Assembly: GCA_950097015.1 (NCBI GenBank)
Contig: CATNEN010000012.1
Span: 1,295,501-1,359,500, forward strand
Direction: 5' to 3'
Source: Macrostomum hystrix
Taxonomy: Eukaryota; Platyhelminthes; Macrostomidae
DNA length: 64,000 nucleotides
Position 1 is the first letter of the stretch; the number at the start of each line of letters is the position of its first letter. Of this stretch, positions 18,904-31,801 are shown piece after piece. Below the pieces are notes generated by a model that saw nothing but the letters and a program-made list of their open reading frames with translations, searched no databases and was not told where the DNA came from. The position numbers and the translations under genes were made by a program.

Positions 18904-21118
18904 GAAACATTTGTTTCATATACAGTATTTCGCTTACAGACATTTTTTATTATACTGATTAACTTCACTTTGCTTTAAGCAGTCTGCAATTTAAAGAGTG
19001 TTTCTGTTTCTATACTGCATATAGTAAGTGAGGGAGGGTACGTTTTTTGTTTCGTAGGCCTAGTTATTACTGCTACTGAGCCATGATCATAATATTTTTT
19101 CGTTAAATATTGGGTTGTGTAGTCTAGCCTAGTGGGTCTATTCTAAAAATTGGAATACTAATAACACCACATTACCACACATTTGTTATTTTTATAACAA
19201 CTGACTGACTGTCTGACTGACTAAGTTATAATATATTAATATTATATTTATGATTTATAAATGGCCTTCTATATTCTTGCTGTAGTTTTATCTGTGTCCT
19301 CTCTCTCTTGCTAGTCTTGTTGAAAATGGACTAATTGATTGTGAGCTGCTAAATTGAAAAAATTGTGACTGGTATATGGTGAGGCCAAGCCAACGAGTCT
19401 AAAGAAGCAAAGGCCTAAATAGAGAACCTTAGACAATGAGACACTGATTGTACATAATTTTAAAGAGACTTGCTACCGCTATTATGCTAGGCTTAGCCCC
19501 TTATATATAATCAATGTAGTAATTGAGTAAATATATATAAAAAGAGTAGGCCTATCATTCAATGAACTAATATAAAAAATGAAAGTAGCTAGCATCAAGC
19601 CACTATAGACTAGTTGATTAACATTATGATTAACATTTTGGGGGAATTTTAGGCCTTGTGCCTATCTTTGAAGTTTGAGTTTTGTCTTTGGTTAGTAGAC
19701 CTAACTGGATTTGTGGGCCATAGGGCATAGGCCTATTTAGTATTAGGCCTATTATACTTTATTAGTACAAGGTCTAGCCTGAAAGTATGTTTCTTAACTA
19801 TTCTAATTCATCAAAATAATTAAGAGAGAAAGTCTATAATTTCTTAAGGTAAGCCAAGGCAATAGCTTTTTATTTGTAGTTTGAGCATTTTATAAATAGC
19901 ATTTTGGCTTTATCTTCAAGGCCATAGGCCATAATTCATATTTGGACCATTTGTATTTGGTCATGGTCATTGGTTACTCTTGATTATTTGCCAGGATCAA
20001 TATATACTTCTGCTAGCTAGGCATCAAAGCAAGACAGCCTAAAGCCATTGATCACCAAGGTCCAATGATCCATACTTAGGAAGGTGGCCAGAATTTTCTG
20101 GTATATATTTGCTGAGTCTTATTTTGTAACCTTGTTTGTCATGGCAGTCTAGCATGAAAAAATTGTTGATTCTTGGCATGTATTCTGGCATATAAAAACC
20201 ATTCCTCAATGGAGTGGCTATCTAATGTGCAGATCTTCCAATCATTCTTCAGCTCTTTGGACATTGGCCAGTTCTCAGTGCAAGCCTGGCAATCAAATAG
20301 AAAGCTCAACCAGTCAAGCAACAATGCCTGACACTCAGATCTTGGATGTTCATCCCAGTAGAAATTAGTGTAGTTGTCAAACAGCTCCTTGCCCATGGCT
20401 ATTGGTTGAAGGGTGTGGACTATAATATAATTGTCAACCTATGGAAATAAGAAAAAGTTTACTAGATTTTGCTGATCACCTATTATATCTGGATGTTTCC
20501 AAGGGTGATGCAGTTTGAATGCTAGAATGTGCACCATTGCCTATTAGATTTTTTCCATTCTCTACCCCTTGCATGCCTTAGTATAGCATGCTCCTGATCC
20601 CAAAAAGGAGCAATGCATTCCATGTGCACTAAGGCAAAGACTATGCAATTGACCAGCCAATATGTTCCATCATCTTGATTGGTATAAAGACTCCTAAGAA
20701 TATGACACAAACTTGTGCCAAGCAAAAGGGTGAGGTGTGGTGTCAAGCTATATGAGTAGGGAGTAGGTTAGATGGACTATAGACCTATTTTGGTCTGATA
20801 TATCCAAAAATGTGACACTAGTAACTTGTGTCTAATAACTTCTAATAACTTCTTCCATTAGACTTGTAGAACTTCTTTCTTTGGTTCCTAATGGCCCCAA
20901 GACTAAATTGTAGATATAGCCAAGTGTATATAGCCAATAGAAGGACATTTGTCCAATTCTATTATTTGGTATGAATAAAGTGATTTCTGTTAAGAGTGTT
21001 CAAGTGAGCTATATTTAATATATAAGCTGGTGCTGGTAACTGTTATTTGTTGCTCATCTTTCTCTAATTACCATGAACCTTCAATATTTTTTCCTATATT
21101 CTCACCATTTTTTTTCAG
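18904..21118. other. AT-rich interval, intron-like or decayed
   Basis: The interval is AT-rich with scattered AGGCCT words. Two open frames on the minus strand (20139-20396 and 20522-20746) have protein-like composition but no family I recognise. It lies between the gypsy element and a BEN-accessory-like exon, so it may be an intron of the interrupted CACTA element. Confidence 0.35.
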
Positions 21119-21490
21119 ATGAGCTACAAGCGCTCATATAAACAGTCGTCTTTTGCCACATTGCATGATGAATCCTCTGAATCATTGGACTATGATTCAA
21201 ATGATTCTGGTTCAGTGGCTTCCAAATGTTCAGAGGATACTGCTCCTGACCAAAAAGCATATTTGTCTGCTCATCTGGCTGCTTTTGGTAATGAAGATCC
21301 ACAGGCTAGCCTTAGCATTGAAGATCAACAGCATGTCGATGACACAGAAGATCAAGAGCATGTTGATAGTGCAGAGGATCAAAGTAATGCCATCAAATGT
21401 TCAGCTTTGCAACTGCGCAACTTCTTTTTAAGTGCCTCCACCCCTGTCGCAAGCCATCACATGATACCCGAAATTGAGGAAAAAATTTGA
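21119..21490 (+). pseudogene. Acidic exon resembling CACTA accessory genes
   Basis: This 123-residue frame follows a pyrimidine tract and CAG (a possible acceptor at 21118). It is rich in Ser, Asp and Glu (ESSESLDYDSNDSG), like the acidic exons of the BEN-like genes at 31802 and 40000, but direct homology is weak. It ends where a TTGCAA array begins. I treat it as a fragment of the accessory gene of the element whose left end is at 9153. Confidence 0.35.
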
Positions 21491-21700
21491 AACTTGCAAT
21501 TTTATTCACAACAATTGACTAATTGCAATTTCTTTCTCATAGAACTTGCAATTTTCTCAACTTTCATGTGCGCTTTAGATGCTTATGTAAGTAGTGTTAA
21601 AGACATATCAAGAAAGTGAAATTCTTGCAATCGCATTGCAAAGAATATTGCAATTTTTTCAATTTCAAATATGCTTTAAATATTTCTTGTATAGTAGTAG
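21486..21700. repeat. TTGCAA-type subterminal array
   Basis: Several CTTGCAATTTT and ATTGCAATTTC words occur, matching the arrays at 3190, 9153 and 25179. No CACTAG end was found here, so it is a fragment or an internal array. Confidence 0.5.
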
Positions 21701-21719
21701 ATAAAAAATATCCTTGCTA

Positions 21720-23520
21720 CTGGTACATTTACATCGCATCTATTACATGTAGATTGCCAAAAGAAATTATTTTTTAACGATTACATGCAGATTCTGACGA
21801 GTACAGAAAATGAATTGCAATATACTGAAGCATAGTATAGACAAAGTCTTCGGAATTGAGGTATAAAATGATTTATATAAGCTGCAAATATGCACAATAT
21901 AAGTTGTACTTACATGACTGCATTTTCACGACTCCCTGAACAAATTTAGTGTTCTAAATTCTTACAAACAAATAAAATTGATTTTTCTTAGAAATCTATC
22001 TGCTTTGTATATTCAATAGAAAGTGTATCTACCATTTTAGGAATTTTTTGTTTAAAAGTGTAAAAACTTTGCTAAATTTAAAAAGCAGCGCGCCTTATTG
22101 CTCCATATTGGTCGACGTATTGCTGCTTTCTTGCTCTTGCTTGTTGTTGTTGCCTTCTCCTTTGTTGTTTTTACTCGCTGTTTTTATCATTGTAATTGAA
22201 ATTGAAGGCTAGTAATGCCACTTGCTTTTCACTTATCGTAAATGACAAGAACTTAGCCTTGCTATTTACTCTTGTAGTCTTGACTTAAGATTGTAAAACT
22301 CAAAAAAGTTTTTTAGTTTATCTAATTCTAGTCCTATTATTGCTAGCTATTACTAATTAGTATTGACTAGTCTAGCTAGCATTATTGGAGTTTGTCCAAT
22401 TCATTTTTCATAGCTCCTTTTATAAAATACTAAAAGCTACCAATTGTCTATGTCATTGTTAATGTTTTGTCAACTCTGTATTTGAACTTTATCTTTTAGT
22501 TTCATACATGTAATTATACTTTTCTATCATTTTCTTATATCTAGGACTAGAGCTCTCTCAGTATCAGGCAAGTGCATACAATTAATTTTAATACTGCACT
22601 GGCACTTTGTAGACTAAAATTTTGTATTAATAAGTTATACTTTAATTGTAATTACATTGTCATTGGTCATTACATTATGTATTTCAATTCAAAATTATTT
22701 TAGTAGCTCTACTATTTATAGGAGCTATAAATTAAATTAAATTAGTGAAGCATGAAATTGAACATCATTGTTTAAAAGGCAATTAGCTAGGCCTACAAAT
22801 AGGTTTTTAATTAATGTAGCTATAGCTATTTTAAAAACATTTACTTTTTTCTAATTAAATTAATTGATGTATTGTCTAAAAGTCAAACTGAAGCTTATCA
22901 GGTTATTAAATGGTACAGCACAATATATGCAAAAGATAGTTGAGTAAGTAGGTATATACTAGATTACAAACTTAATCAATGACTTAATGACTAGGCTTAG
23001 CTATGAGCGTATAATCATTTGTATAGCTTCTGTTTACTAATTAGCTACTATTTTAAGGTATTTAATATTTTGGCTTCTATTGATATATTGTCTGTTAGAC
23101 TATATTTCATATCACTATATCTAGATTATTTTATGAAAATCTTGGTTGCAAGTTTTCAAAATGATATTTCATGATTACATATACAAATTAATGGTATGCC
23201 AAAATTCTAAAATGAAATCTCTATATAAATAAATAAAATAAGTGGCTCAAAAAGCTACTTTGTTTTTATAATCTTTAGAAAGTGTATTAGAAATTTTCTA
23301 TAAATTGTATTAAACTCTTGGTATAAGACCAAGAAAAAAGTGAAATTAATTTAGTCTTTTTAATGTCACTAGGCCTATCTTGATAATAGAATATTTATAA
23401 GAATTGTTTTGTTAAGTTAAGTTAAGTTTTGTTATTGTAAAAACTTTTGTTATAAAACTCATGCAACATATTAGTAAGTTGCATTTCTGAGATTTTTCTA
23501 ATTTGTCCAATTTTTAGAAA
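21720..23520. other. AT-rich interval, nothing recognised
   Basis: The interval contains no open frame of note, no RNA gene and only simple AGCTAGCT-type runs. It may be intronic sequence of a decayed element. Confidence 0.4.
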
Positions 23521-23530
23521 GTTTACTCAA

Positions 23531-24168
23531 ATGGACTCTTTTGAGGATGAAGCATTGAAATCAATAAATATTGATTATGATATTGACTTTATATTAAGTA
23601 CTAAGTACAAGTAAAGTGCAAAGTCTAATGAAATGGAACAAGATCAAGAGCAGCATTGTCAAGATCATCAAAGAGAAGCTGCAGTAGGTCTACAAGCTAT
23701 TGATGCCAATGCCATGGAGCATCAGCCATGCCATGACGAAGTAGTTTGGATGCTGAAAATGGCACTGACCAAATGTTGCTTCTTCCAAGAGTGCATTTTC
23801 AAATGAATTCACCAGAGCTACTGGCAGCAGCAATAGTCTACATGGCAATTGGCTGTGGTGTTGCTGAATCCCATCTAGAAAGGGTGTTCCATGTTTTATC
23901 TGCCATGAGAGTTCTGTCATTAAGGCTAAGCACTCGACAATTAAGAAGTACTATCCTTAAATTTTTTCAACCAGTTGAATGGATCAATTGCATTGAGACT
24001 TGTGCCAACCCTCGTTGTTCCAATCCATCACCATCTGAAAGATGCTGTAATGCAATGACAACAAAAGTAGCTACAATTCAGTTCCAGAGGCAAATGCAGC
24101 TGATCCTTGAAAAGCATTACAAAATATTTGTGTACATAGAAGATATGACTCAAAAATTCCAGAACTAA
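23531..24168 (+). pseudogene. N-terminal fragment of a CACTA transposase
   Basis: The frame starting at 23746 aligns by eye with the N-terminal region of the transposase at 43358. It shares a helical run (ELLAAAIVYMAIG), then FHVLSAMRVLSLRLSTRQL, then a segment with paired cysteines, then a QLILEKHYK helix. A possible start is the ATG at 23531 (DSFEDEALKS), but it reads into a stop at 23612, so the gene is broken. The catalytic domain is absent. The AGATCT-type terminus at 24462 lies just downstream. Confidence 0.5.
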
Positions 24169-24461
24169 TTTGTGTCTGTCTCTTGTTTTAGTATACCTAT
24201 AATTTTGTGTATCGATATAGTGACTTTTTTTCTGCTCGTGTGTGATGTGTAATAGAGCGCAATGCATAAAAGTCATACTTTTCATACATTGTAGAATTCT
24301 CATATAAGTCAGATAAGTCAGATAATAATCAAACATATCTTCGGTCAATTTACCAAAAATATATTTCTTTCTATATAAAATTGTAGTGCGAATTACATAT
24401 ATTGCAGTTTAAAGGCAAACACATATGCATGCCCACGACACCCGTCACACTTAAAATGCAT

Positions 24462-24545
24462 CCCTATAGTTGACAATCTTACATTCAGCCTTGTAAGATC
24501 TGACTTATCCTATAAAATCTTGTCCGAACTGCTAAGATCTATTAG
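24462..24545. mobile_element. Degenerate AGATCT-type terminus
   Basis: CCCTATAGTTGACAATCTTA is followed by CTTGTAAGATCTGAC and CTAAGATCT. It resembles the inverse of the right ends at 36782 and 37562 (CCCTAGA, TTGAC, TTACAAGATCTG). It could be the left end of the outer element whose right end is at 37562. Confidence 0.4.
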
Positions 24546-24559
24546 GAATATGTAGAAAA

Positions 24560-25176
24560 ATAAATTCTTGATTTATAAATAATGCATTGTTTTGCATAGC
24601 GAAACTTTGCGCGCTTCCAATGCAAAATAATGCATTCTTAATGCATTTATAATGCATTGTTTTAAACTGCAATTTTAGGATAAAATAATGCATTCTCAAT
24701 ATATTTGCAATGCATTGTTTTGCAGTACATTTCACAAGGCAAAATAATGCATTCTTGATACATTTATAATGCATTGTTTTGAAGTGCATTTTTAGGATAA
24801 AATAATGCATTCTCAATATATTTGCAATGCATTGTTCTGCAGTGCATTTCAGAAGGCAAAATAATGCATTCTTGATACATTTATAATGCATTTTTATGTG
24901 CAGGGTTTCTAATGCAAAATAATGCATTCTTGATACATTCATAATGCATTGTTTTGAAGTGCATTTTTAGGATAAAATAATGCATTCTCAATATATTGAC
25001 AATGCATTACTTAAAAGTGCAGTTTTAAGGCGAAATAATGCATCTTCAATACATTTATAATACATTGGTTTGCATTATTTTGCCAATGCACAAAAATGCA
25101 TTTATAATGCATTTCCAATGCAATATAATGCATCTTGCATTGTAAATGCATTATTTGAAATTATTGGCGCCTAGGG
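24560..25176. mobile_element. AATGCATT array with CCCTAGG-type right terminus
   Basis: AATGCATT, a perfect palindrome, recurs dozens of times, often as AAAATAATGCATTCT. The array ends GGCGCCTAGGG (25166-25176). The inverse, CCCTAGGCGCCAATAAT, resembles the inverted repeats of the complete element at 39324-46778. Longer repeat units of roughly 110-120 bp are also visible. Confidence 0.7.
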
Positions 25177-25178
25177 TA

Positions 25179-25345
25179 CACTAGTCGAACGAAATTGCGA
25201 ATATTGTAAGATTCTTGGCAATCGTCTTGAAAAATCTTGTATTAAAAGTGCAACGATTGCAAGCAGTCTTGCAAGGAGAATTATAATTATTGTAATTATT
25301 TCGTAAGCCAGATTGCAACAATCGCAATTTCTGCAAGTGAATTTG
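25179..25345. mobile_element. CACTA-type left terminus
   Basis: CACTAGTCGAACGAAATTGC begins two bases after the preceding AATGCATT-type terminus. Motifs of the GCAACGATTGCAAGC and ATTGCAACAATCGCAATT kind follow. It faces right, towards the exon at 25551. Confidence 0.72.
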
Positions 25346-25397
25346 TTAAAGTTACCATTTTTGGCACATATTGAAATATTCTTACTCTTGCGCTGGA

Positions 25398-25490
25398 CAT
25401 ATTTATTCATATCATAGTTTGCTAGTTTATATCATTTCATATCATTCATATCAGTTCATATCATTCATATCAGTTCATATCATTTTGCTA
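25398..25490. repeat. Short tandem repeat TTCATATCA
   Basis: TTCATATCATTCATATCAG-type units recur several times. Confidence 0.7.
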
Positions 25491-25550
25491 GTTCTATTAT
25501 TCTATTATATATTATACGGCCTGCTCTTTACTTGTAATTTATATATAGAC

Positions 25551-25759
25551 ATGTCGAATAATGCAACTGGTTCTATTTCGCGTCGCTCCAAAAGAAGGTC
25601 GAAAGCTGTGGATCGGTTGGCACAACAGGACCCAAAATCTCTTTCAATTAAGTTTTTTTTTATGTTAAGGAAAGTGGGCAATATGTGACTGCCAGTAGGT
25701 CAAGCCCAATAGTGAAAGAGTTTAATTCTTCTTTTCCAGACAATAGGAACTGGAAAGTG
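25551..25759 (+). pseudogene. First exon of a BEN-like accessory gene, frameshifted
   Basis: From the ATG the exon reads a basic N-terminus (SRRSKRRSKAVDRLAQ) comparable to the first exons at 31802 and 40000. After a run of nine T it must change frame to continue as YVKESGQYVTASRSS up to a GTAAGT donor at 25760. The frame change in the T run is either a true mutation or a base-count error. Later exons were not found. Confidence 0.5.
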
Positions 25760-25769
25760 GTAAGTCAAT

Positions 25770-27090
25770 TGTGCACCTTGGCCATACTTTACTAGGCCTA
25801 TGTAAGGCCTATAATTTTTTAATTGGGGCATCTTTCAAAGATCATGTATTAGTGGGGGCCATGTATCTTTATATGTATGTCATATGTTGTATTTCCCTAT
25901 ATGATATTGTTTTTGTTGACTTGGATTTTTAGTAATTATTGCTTATGTTATGACTAAAAAAAATATTATAAAATTTAAATTATTTAATTTAGGATTACTG
26001 TTAAGTTAGGCAAGTTAGGCTATTACATATATAAGACAAGGATTTTGGTTTAGGTATATAATATGGAAGATAGTTAGGTTATTAGGTAGTTTAGGGCAAA
26101 TGTAAAGTTTAGGTATTCAAATTGGGGATATATTATACTTGTACTTTTGTCATAGATAATAATAATAATTGTTATTAGAGTTAGGAAGGCAAGAGCATAG
26201 CTTTATTATAGGTTAAGATTTAGGTATACAAGATATGATACCCTAAATGCTAATTCCCTAGAGAAATTGTCTTTACCATTATATCCTATAGAAATATAGG
26301 GTCAATATCTAGGGTCCCTATAGAATATATGCAACTTGTAACTATTTTTACAAACCAAAAATAACCTTTGCATTTAGACTTTATATAAAAAAGAACATTA
26401 AAATTATTTTATATTAATTATGGTAAGGTCTTGTAAGTGAGTTTTTACTTTAGAAATAAGAAAGTGATAATAAATACTTGAATAAGCATAAATATGATAA
26501 ACCAAAAAGAGTTAGAACTAAGAGTATTTATATATTCAAATGAAAAAGACTGCCTTTTAAAGTGATACCAACTAACCCTATTGCAGTGCATATAGGTTTT
26601 GATAGATAGTGTCTCTTATAGATAAACTAGTATTTTGCTATAGTATAGTTATGGCTACTGTTATAGATTATAATAAGAACATCCTAAAAAGTAAAAAGAG
26701 TAATGATGGTTATAGGAACATCATTATTGAAAAATAAATTGATTGTGGTTATGGTTATGACATGATTTTCAAATCATAGTTAAATATAGTTAGTTAAGGT
26801 CTTTTAGTTAGTTAAATATAAGTTTAAATAGATTAAAATGGTTATATTCTTCTATGTTGTAATTGTACTCTTAAGTGTAATATGACTTATTTAGAAGAGT
26901 ATATCCATTGTCTTATAGAATCTAAGAAGTGTAGGATTTTCATCTCTTAGTTTATCTTTTCATCTCTTAGTTTATCTTTTCTTTGTTGAAATAATATATA
27001 GCTAAAGGAAGCAAAATATGGTTATGGTTTTGGCTATGCGAAGTTGCAGAAAATTGTATTTTATGTCAATTACAGTTATGGAAATGAGCT
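25770..27090. other. AT-rich interval, nothing recognised
   Basis: The sequence is AT-rich with AGTTAGG and TATAGGT runs. It probably belongs to introns of the broken element. No coding exon was identified. Confidence 0.4.
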
Positions 27091-27102
27091 ACGAAATACA
27101 GC

Positions 27103-27261
27103 TACGAAATGTTCAACAGAAATGCCCGCAATGATGGGATTGAATGGCTTCCGTCTTCAATGATTCAGTCGCGCTGCATAAAGATTGATCTCAATCATCT
27201 GCGTGGTGTAGGTAGTTTTTTTTCTCTGGTACCTATGTTGGAAGAGAGCGAGCATGACTAG
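27103..27261 (+). pseudogene. C-terminal remnant of a CACTA transposase
   Basis: The frame ends SLVPMLEESEHD followed by TAG at 27259-27261. The transposase at 43358 ends CLVPLLEECEHD. The preceding residues also match (SRCIKIDLN against ARCIRVDVN). The AATGCATT-type right end at 28872 lies 1.6 kb downstream; in the intact element that distance is 1.0 kb. Confidence 0.65.
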
Positions 27262-28429
27262 GTGGTGCATTGAAGACTGTTTCTTTATTTCTCCGGTCCG
27301 ATTTTTCTGCATTCGCTCACAATACTCAATTTCTCAAATATCTCAATTATCAATTGAAGTCCATGTGTCTGTTCTGCGATCATCTCGTACTCTAATATCA
27401 GGCTATTTTTATATATTGCTAATCATGCAATTTATTTACGTGCTTTGTTTTCACGTGCATTTTTCTGTATATTCAGAGAAAAAAATGTGTTGATACTCAA
27501 AATCCTTCCATGCGCTCATGTGCTACTTTCGTTGTCCTTTTTATGCATTTTGTTTCAGGGCTGAAATATTCCTGAAATATTCTGCAAGCGTATACGTTCA
27601 TTCTTAACTGCTTCGTGCAATCAGGCTGCATTTACTTTTTGCGCGTATAGTTATTTTAAGTTAATTTTTCCGTTGGTCCTTTGTTGCTTTAGCAGCTGAA
27701 TCATAGAAAAAAATGTTTTAAATTGCCTGTTTACTTAAGTAAAGGAAATTTTGTGCTACATGTTCTATAAATTCTCATAATTTCCTCAAATTTCTATATA
27801 TTGAAACCATGCGATGTACAATTGTTGTAAACTAACTTTGTCTAAGCTGCTTACACTTGCAATTTAGCATCAGTGACTGCATTTTCACTTTATGCAAATG
27901 TGACTCTTGGCAGCAATGATTACTGAAGTAATCAGGTTTTCCCATGCAAGCGCTAGTTGCTTTTATGTGTAATATTCATTTTGATTGAACTTTTTTTTTA
28001 ATTTTCTCTTCAATGATAATCACATTAATGTATTTATATAATCACATTAATATTATATTATATACAATTATACATGAATAAGTGCCAACAAACATATCAC
28101 TGTTAATCACTGATTTTGTGTCCTCCAGCATCATAGTCTGCTGAACTAAACATGTATAGATGGAAGTAGAATGATCCGGTTCTTTTTCATATGTTTTATA
28201 TTATTTAGAAGTGCATGTCTAGGCATAAATATCTGAATTTTAATATCTAGTGTAATGCTCTGACATGGGATTTACGTAACTGACAAGCTAAGTACAATTA
28301 TTAGCAAAGACGGTTAGAAGCTTGCATATGTATTTAGGCATGCACTTGACACTAGACCCTTGAAATTGAAGTCAAGCTTCTTGTAAGTAAGTGGCTTAAA
28401 CAATTCCGCCTTTCGATACAAATTATAAT

Positions 28430-28872
28430 GCATTGATTATAATGGATTATTTATAGATTATAATGCATTATTGCTAGATTATAATGCACTACAATATATT
28501 ATAATGCATTATTAATAGATTATAATGTATTATTAATAGATTATAATGTATTATTAATAGATTATAATGTATTATTAATAGATTATAATGTATTATTAAT
28601 AGATTATAATGTATTATTAATATATTATAATGTATTATTAATAGATTATAATGTATTATTAATAGATTATAATGTATTATTAATAGATTATAATGTATTA
28701 TTAATAGATTATAATGTATTATTAATAGATTATAATGTATTTTTAATAGATTATAATGTATTATTAATAGATTATAATGTATTATTAATACATTACAATG
28801 TATTATTAATACATTACAATGCATTATTCATGCATTGCTAAATGCATTATTTTGCATTATTGGCGCCTAGGG
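28430..28872. mobile_element. 18-bp satellite within an AATGCATT-type right terminus
   Basis: A unit of 18 bp (ATTAATAGATTATAATGT) repeats about 17 times from 28510 to 28830. AATGCATT words lie on both sides. The stretch ends GGCGCCTAGGG (28862-28872), the same terminus as at 25166-25176. The 111-residue open frame on the minus strand is only the repeat read as protein. Confidence 0.8.
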
Positions 28873-28879
28873 TAGGTAC

Positions 28880-29610
28880 GAAATTTATATATAGAAATTT
28901 ATTTTAAGTCTGTATCGGAGAAAAGAAAAAGCAGTAAAAAACAATTTAGAGCCATTGTTACGCTTTCAAAATTTATTGTTCGAATTACGAATTTCCAATT
29001 TCGAAATACGTCAATAATTTTAATTAACGTAATAGTTCCGACTTATGGCAGGAAAGGAAGCTAGGGCTCCATTTACAGTTAATTCGGCCGAAATTATTGT
29101 GAGCAGTTCTGCATTTCTATTATTAACTGACCACCACTCCTATTTCTGTCTGGCGCTAAGATCTTTTGGTATTTGTGTATAGGCCGCTTTGTGTCCCTGA
29201 CTGCTTCCAGTTTCTATCCGGACCCTAACATCTTTTGCCCAATGCTCATTGATTTTCACTACTATGCGAATTAAAAATTGTGCGTCTGTTGAATAATTTT
29301 AAGGTCTTCAATGTGTTTGTTATTTTCTATGACTCAACAACTCTTACCCCCTTTGGTGATATTATAGCTTCCCAATATTATACCTTCTATAAAAACTTGG
29401 CAAAATTCATTTTCAACAATTAAGCCTAAGTACATAATTCCATTTCTAACATTCGCTCCAAAGAGGTATATAGAGGTTTAAAACAAATTGTGTATGTAAT
29501 AAAAACATTTCCTAAATTATTTGGATGCAGTATAGAAAAAAAGAACCAAGGTTTTTTAATTCGTGAAAGGTATAATTTCTAACAAATTAAACTGCTCATC
29601 GGTTGATAAA
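28880..29610. other. Spacer, nothing recognised
   Basis: No gene or repeat family was recognised in this AT-rich stretch upstream of the transposase exons. Confidence 0.4.
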
Positions 29611-29616
29611 CTCATT

Positions 29617-30821
29617 TGACTTTCAGGATGCACAGCAGCGTTACAAGCGGAATTGTCTGCGTCCGGCAACTAGCTACGTATGGGAGTCGCAAGACTGTGA
29701 TGATTTCCAACAGCCAGGATTCAGCTGTTCCGAGACAGATTCTGTCTGACCGCACAAGCTCAGCTGACCCGGTGATGCTAGTTACGGCGCCTGTGAGCAT
29801 AATTTTTATTATTTAGTTAATTTATAGACATATTACATAGCAGTTTCTAGACTAACTCATCATCTGTTCGCTCTCTTAATCCACGACCACAGTCCTCGGA
29901 CAAAATCCAAAACACCAACAATATTGAGCGCATCGATAGCGAAAATGATTTGATTGATCATGATCAGACTGAAAAGGCGAAGAAGACTTTTTAGCGGCGC
30001 TAAGCAAAGTTTCAAGTACTTGTGACAAACACATAGTATTCGCAGCATCGTTTATACTGTTGCAAATTCGGCACAAAATGACGAAAGCCGGACTTGAAGG
30101 ATTTCTAAAGCTAGCAAACTTTTTTGGTGCTAATTTCCGAACTGATTCGCGAACACTGAAGGAAACCGTTTATTCTAACATCGATAACGCTAGAACTTGG
30201 TTTCAGTCCTTTCGAATCTGCCTGACCTGTAGTCTTCTAAGCGACAATTGTGCATGCACTAGCAGCTCATTTGGCGAGCTGTACATTGTTGACGTGAAGA
30301 AGCAAGTAACTCTAATAGTTAGATCCTTTTCAGAGGATATCAGGCAGCACTATCAGTCACTAAAATATGGATTTAAGGATGTTCTTGTAGAGCACGTTAA
30401 CGAAATGAAGACACCTTTTCACATCCACTTGCTGCTTAATGCTGATGGTGTCTGTTTTTATAACACGAAGTCTGATTCAATGTGGCCAATACAAGCAACT
30501 ATTCTGAATCTAAACCCGCGTCTGCGCCAAACTAAGAGATGTGGGATTCTTCTCGGTCTATGGACATCCAAAGAGAAGCCAAAGATGGATATAATTATCA
30601 AGTGCATACTAGAACAGGCTCCGAAGTCATGGAATGTTGTTATGAATTCTGTCACAATTAGTGTTTTGCTTAGTTTTACTTTTATTGTGTGCGACTTACC
30701 TGCCTTGGCTAGCGTTGTAAAGATGAATGTCCACAACGGCTTTTTTGCGTGCCCGAAATGTTTGGATCCAGGCAACAGTATAAGGACAGAGAAGGGAGGA
30801 ACTGTTATGTTGTATCCCTAG
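29617..30821 (+). pseudogene. CACTA transposase (Transposase_21-like), 5' part, interrupted
   Basis: A possible exon at 29620-29760 (WESQDCDDFQQPGFSCSETD) precedes the main frame, which reads from about 29962 to 30815. The main frame matches the transposase at 43358 throughout. It has an N-terminal helical region, the LNADGVCF motif with the first catalytic Asp candidate, WPIQATILNLNPRLRQ, then VCDLPALA with the second Asp candidate, then a FFACPKCLDPG cysteine pair. At 30816 the frame runs into the terminus of another element, whose CCCTAG supplies the stop codon. It resumes at 36783. It belongs to an outer element of the AGATCT family ending at 37562. Confidence 0.75.
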
Positions 30822-31801
30822 AGAACAATCTGTTCACTCTAACTTAGCAGATCTTGTCCCTGCATGATCTTACAAGATATGCGACATGATCTTGAAAGAC
30901 CTTGCGGTAACTTTTTTTTCTTACAAGATCTGCGATCTTATTTATCATGCATGTTCTTATGTACAAGATCTTTCAAGAACTTACCAAATCTGTGCCGTGA
31001 TCTGTTTGTATGTGTATTTGTAACGTTCGATCCTATGTCGCTTACGCAGCCTACAAAAAGGATATGACTAAAGAAGCACAATTGCGGGTTCTTCATTATT
31101 CAAAATACAATTCTAATTTATAGGATGCATTTAATTTAAATTGGAAATTCCATTTCCTACGATCCGTACTAGCTGTTGCAAGAAACGCGTGTGCATGCGG
31201 TGTAACTAATATATTACATATATTACATGTGGTTCTGTGAATATAAAATGATCGATGCATGCTACTTATGCTGTTCTGTCTGTCTCTCTCTATACTCCTG
31301 GTTTTTCTAGTATTCTTATAATTTTACTTACTTTATTTGTCGAGTATATGCTGCATATGCACAAGACATAGAACACTTCGTAAATCAGGCCTTGCTTTTA
31401 CAATGCCTTAATGCACTAAAGCCTTTCATTGCTAAATATATATTTTTGCAACCTAAAGCTCCTTTCATTGGGTTTGCCTGCATTTTATGTTAATGTTTCT
31501 TGCACTTTGTTAAAGTGGCCAATATTTAAATGATTTTAAAGCGTATTTACTCTCGCATCGTTGAGATAGTGTAACCGTTGCATTGTATGCTATTATACTT
31601 ATACCATAGAAAGATACGCCTTATCTCATATTATATTCTGTCATATCTAGTGATCTATAGGTCGTATCTAAAGCTATATCTGAAGTGCCTATCTGTAAAC
31701 TCGCTGGGACAATTTTTTTACTATAACCGTCAATAATATTTATAATCTAACTTATAAGGAAATAGAAACATTACATTTTTGTTTAGTGGAAATTCCATGC
31801 A

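Noticed and set aside
20139-20746. Two minus-strand open frames as a host gene
   Set aside because: Composition is protein-like, but no domain, start context or splice junction joins them convincingly.
24560-25176. CRISPR-like array
   Set aside because: The repeated word is a short palindrome at irregular spacing without unique spacers of fixed length; it fits transposon subterminal repeats in a eukaryote.
28489-28824. 111-residue open frame on the minus strand with HYNLLI repeats
   Set aside because: It is the 18-bp satellite read in one frame; there is no start context or family.
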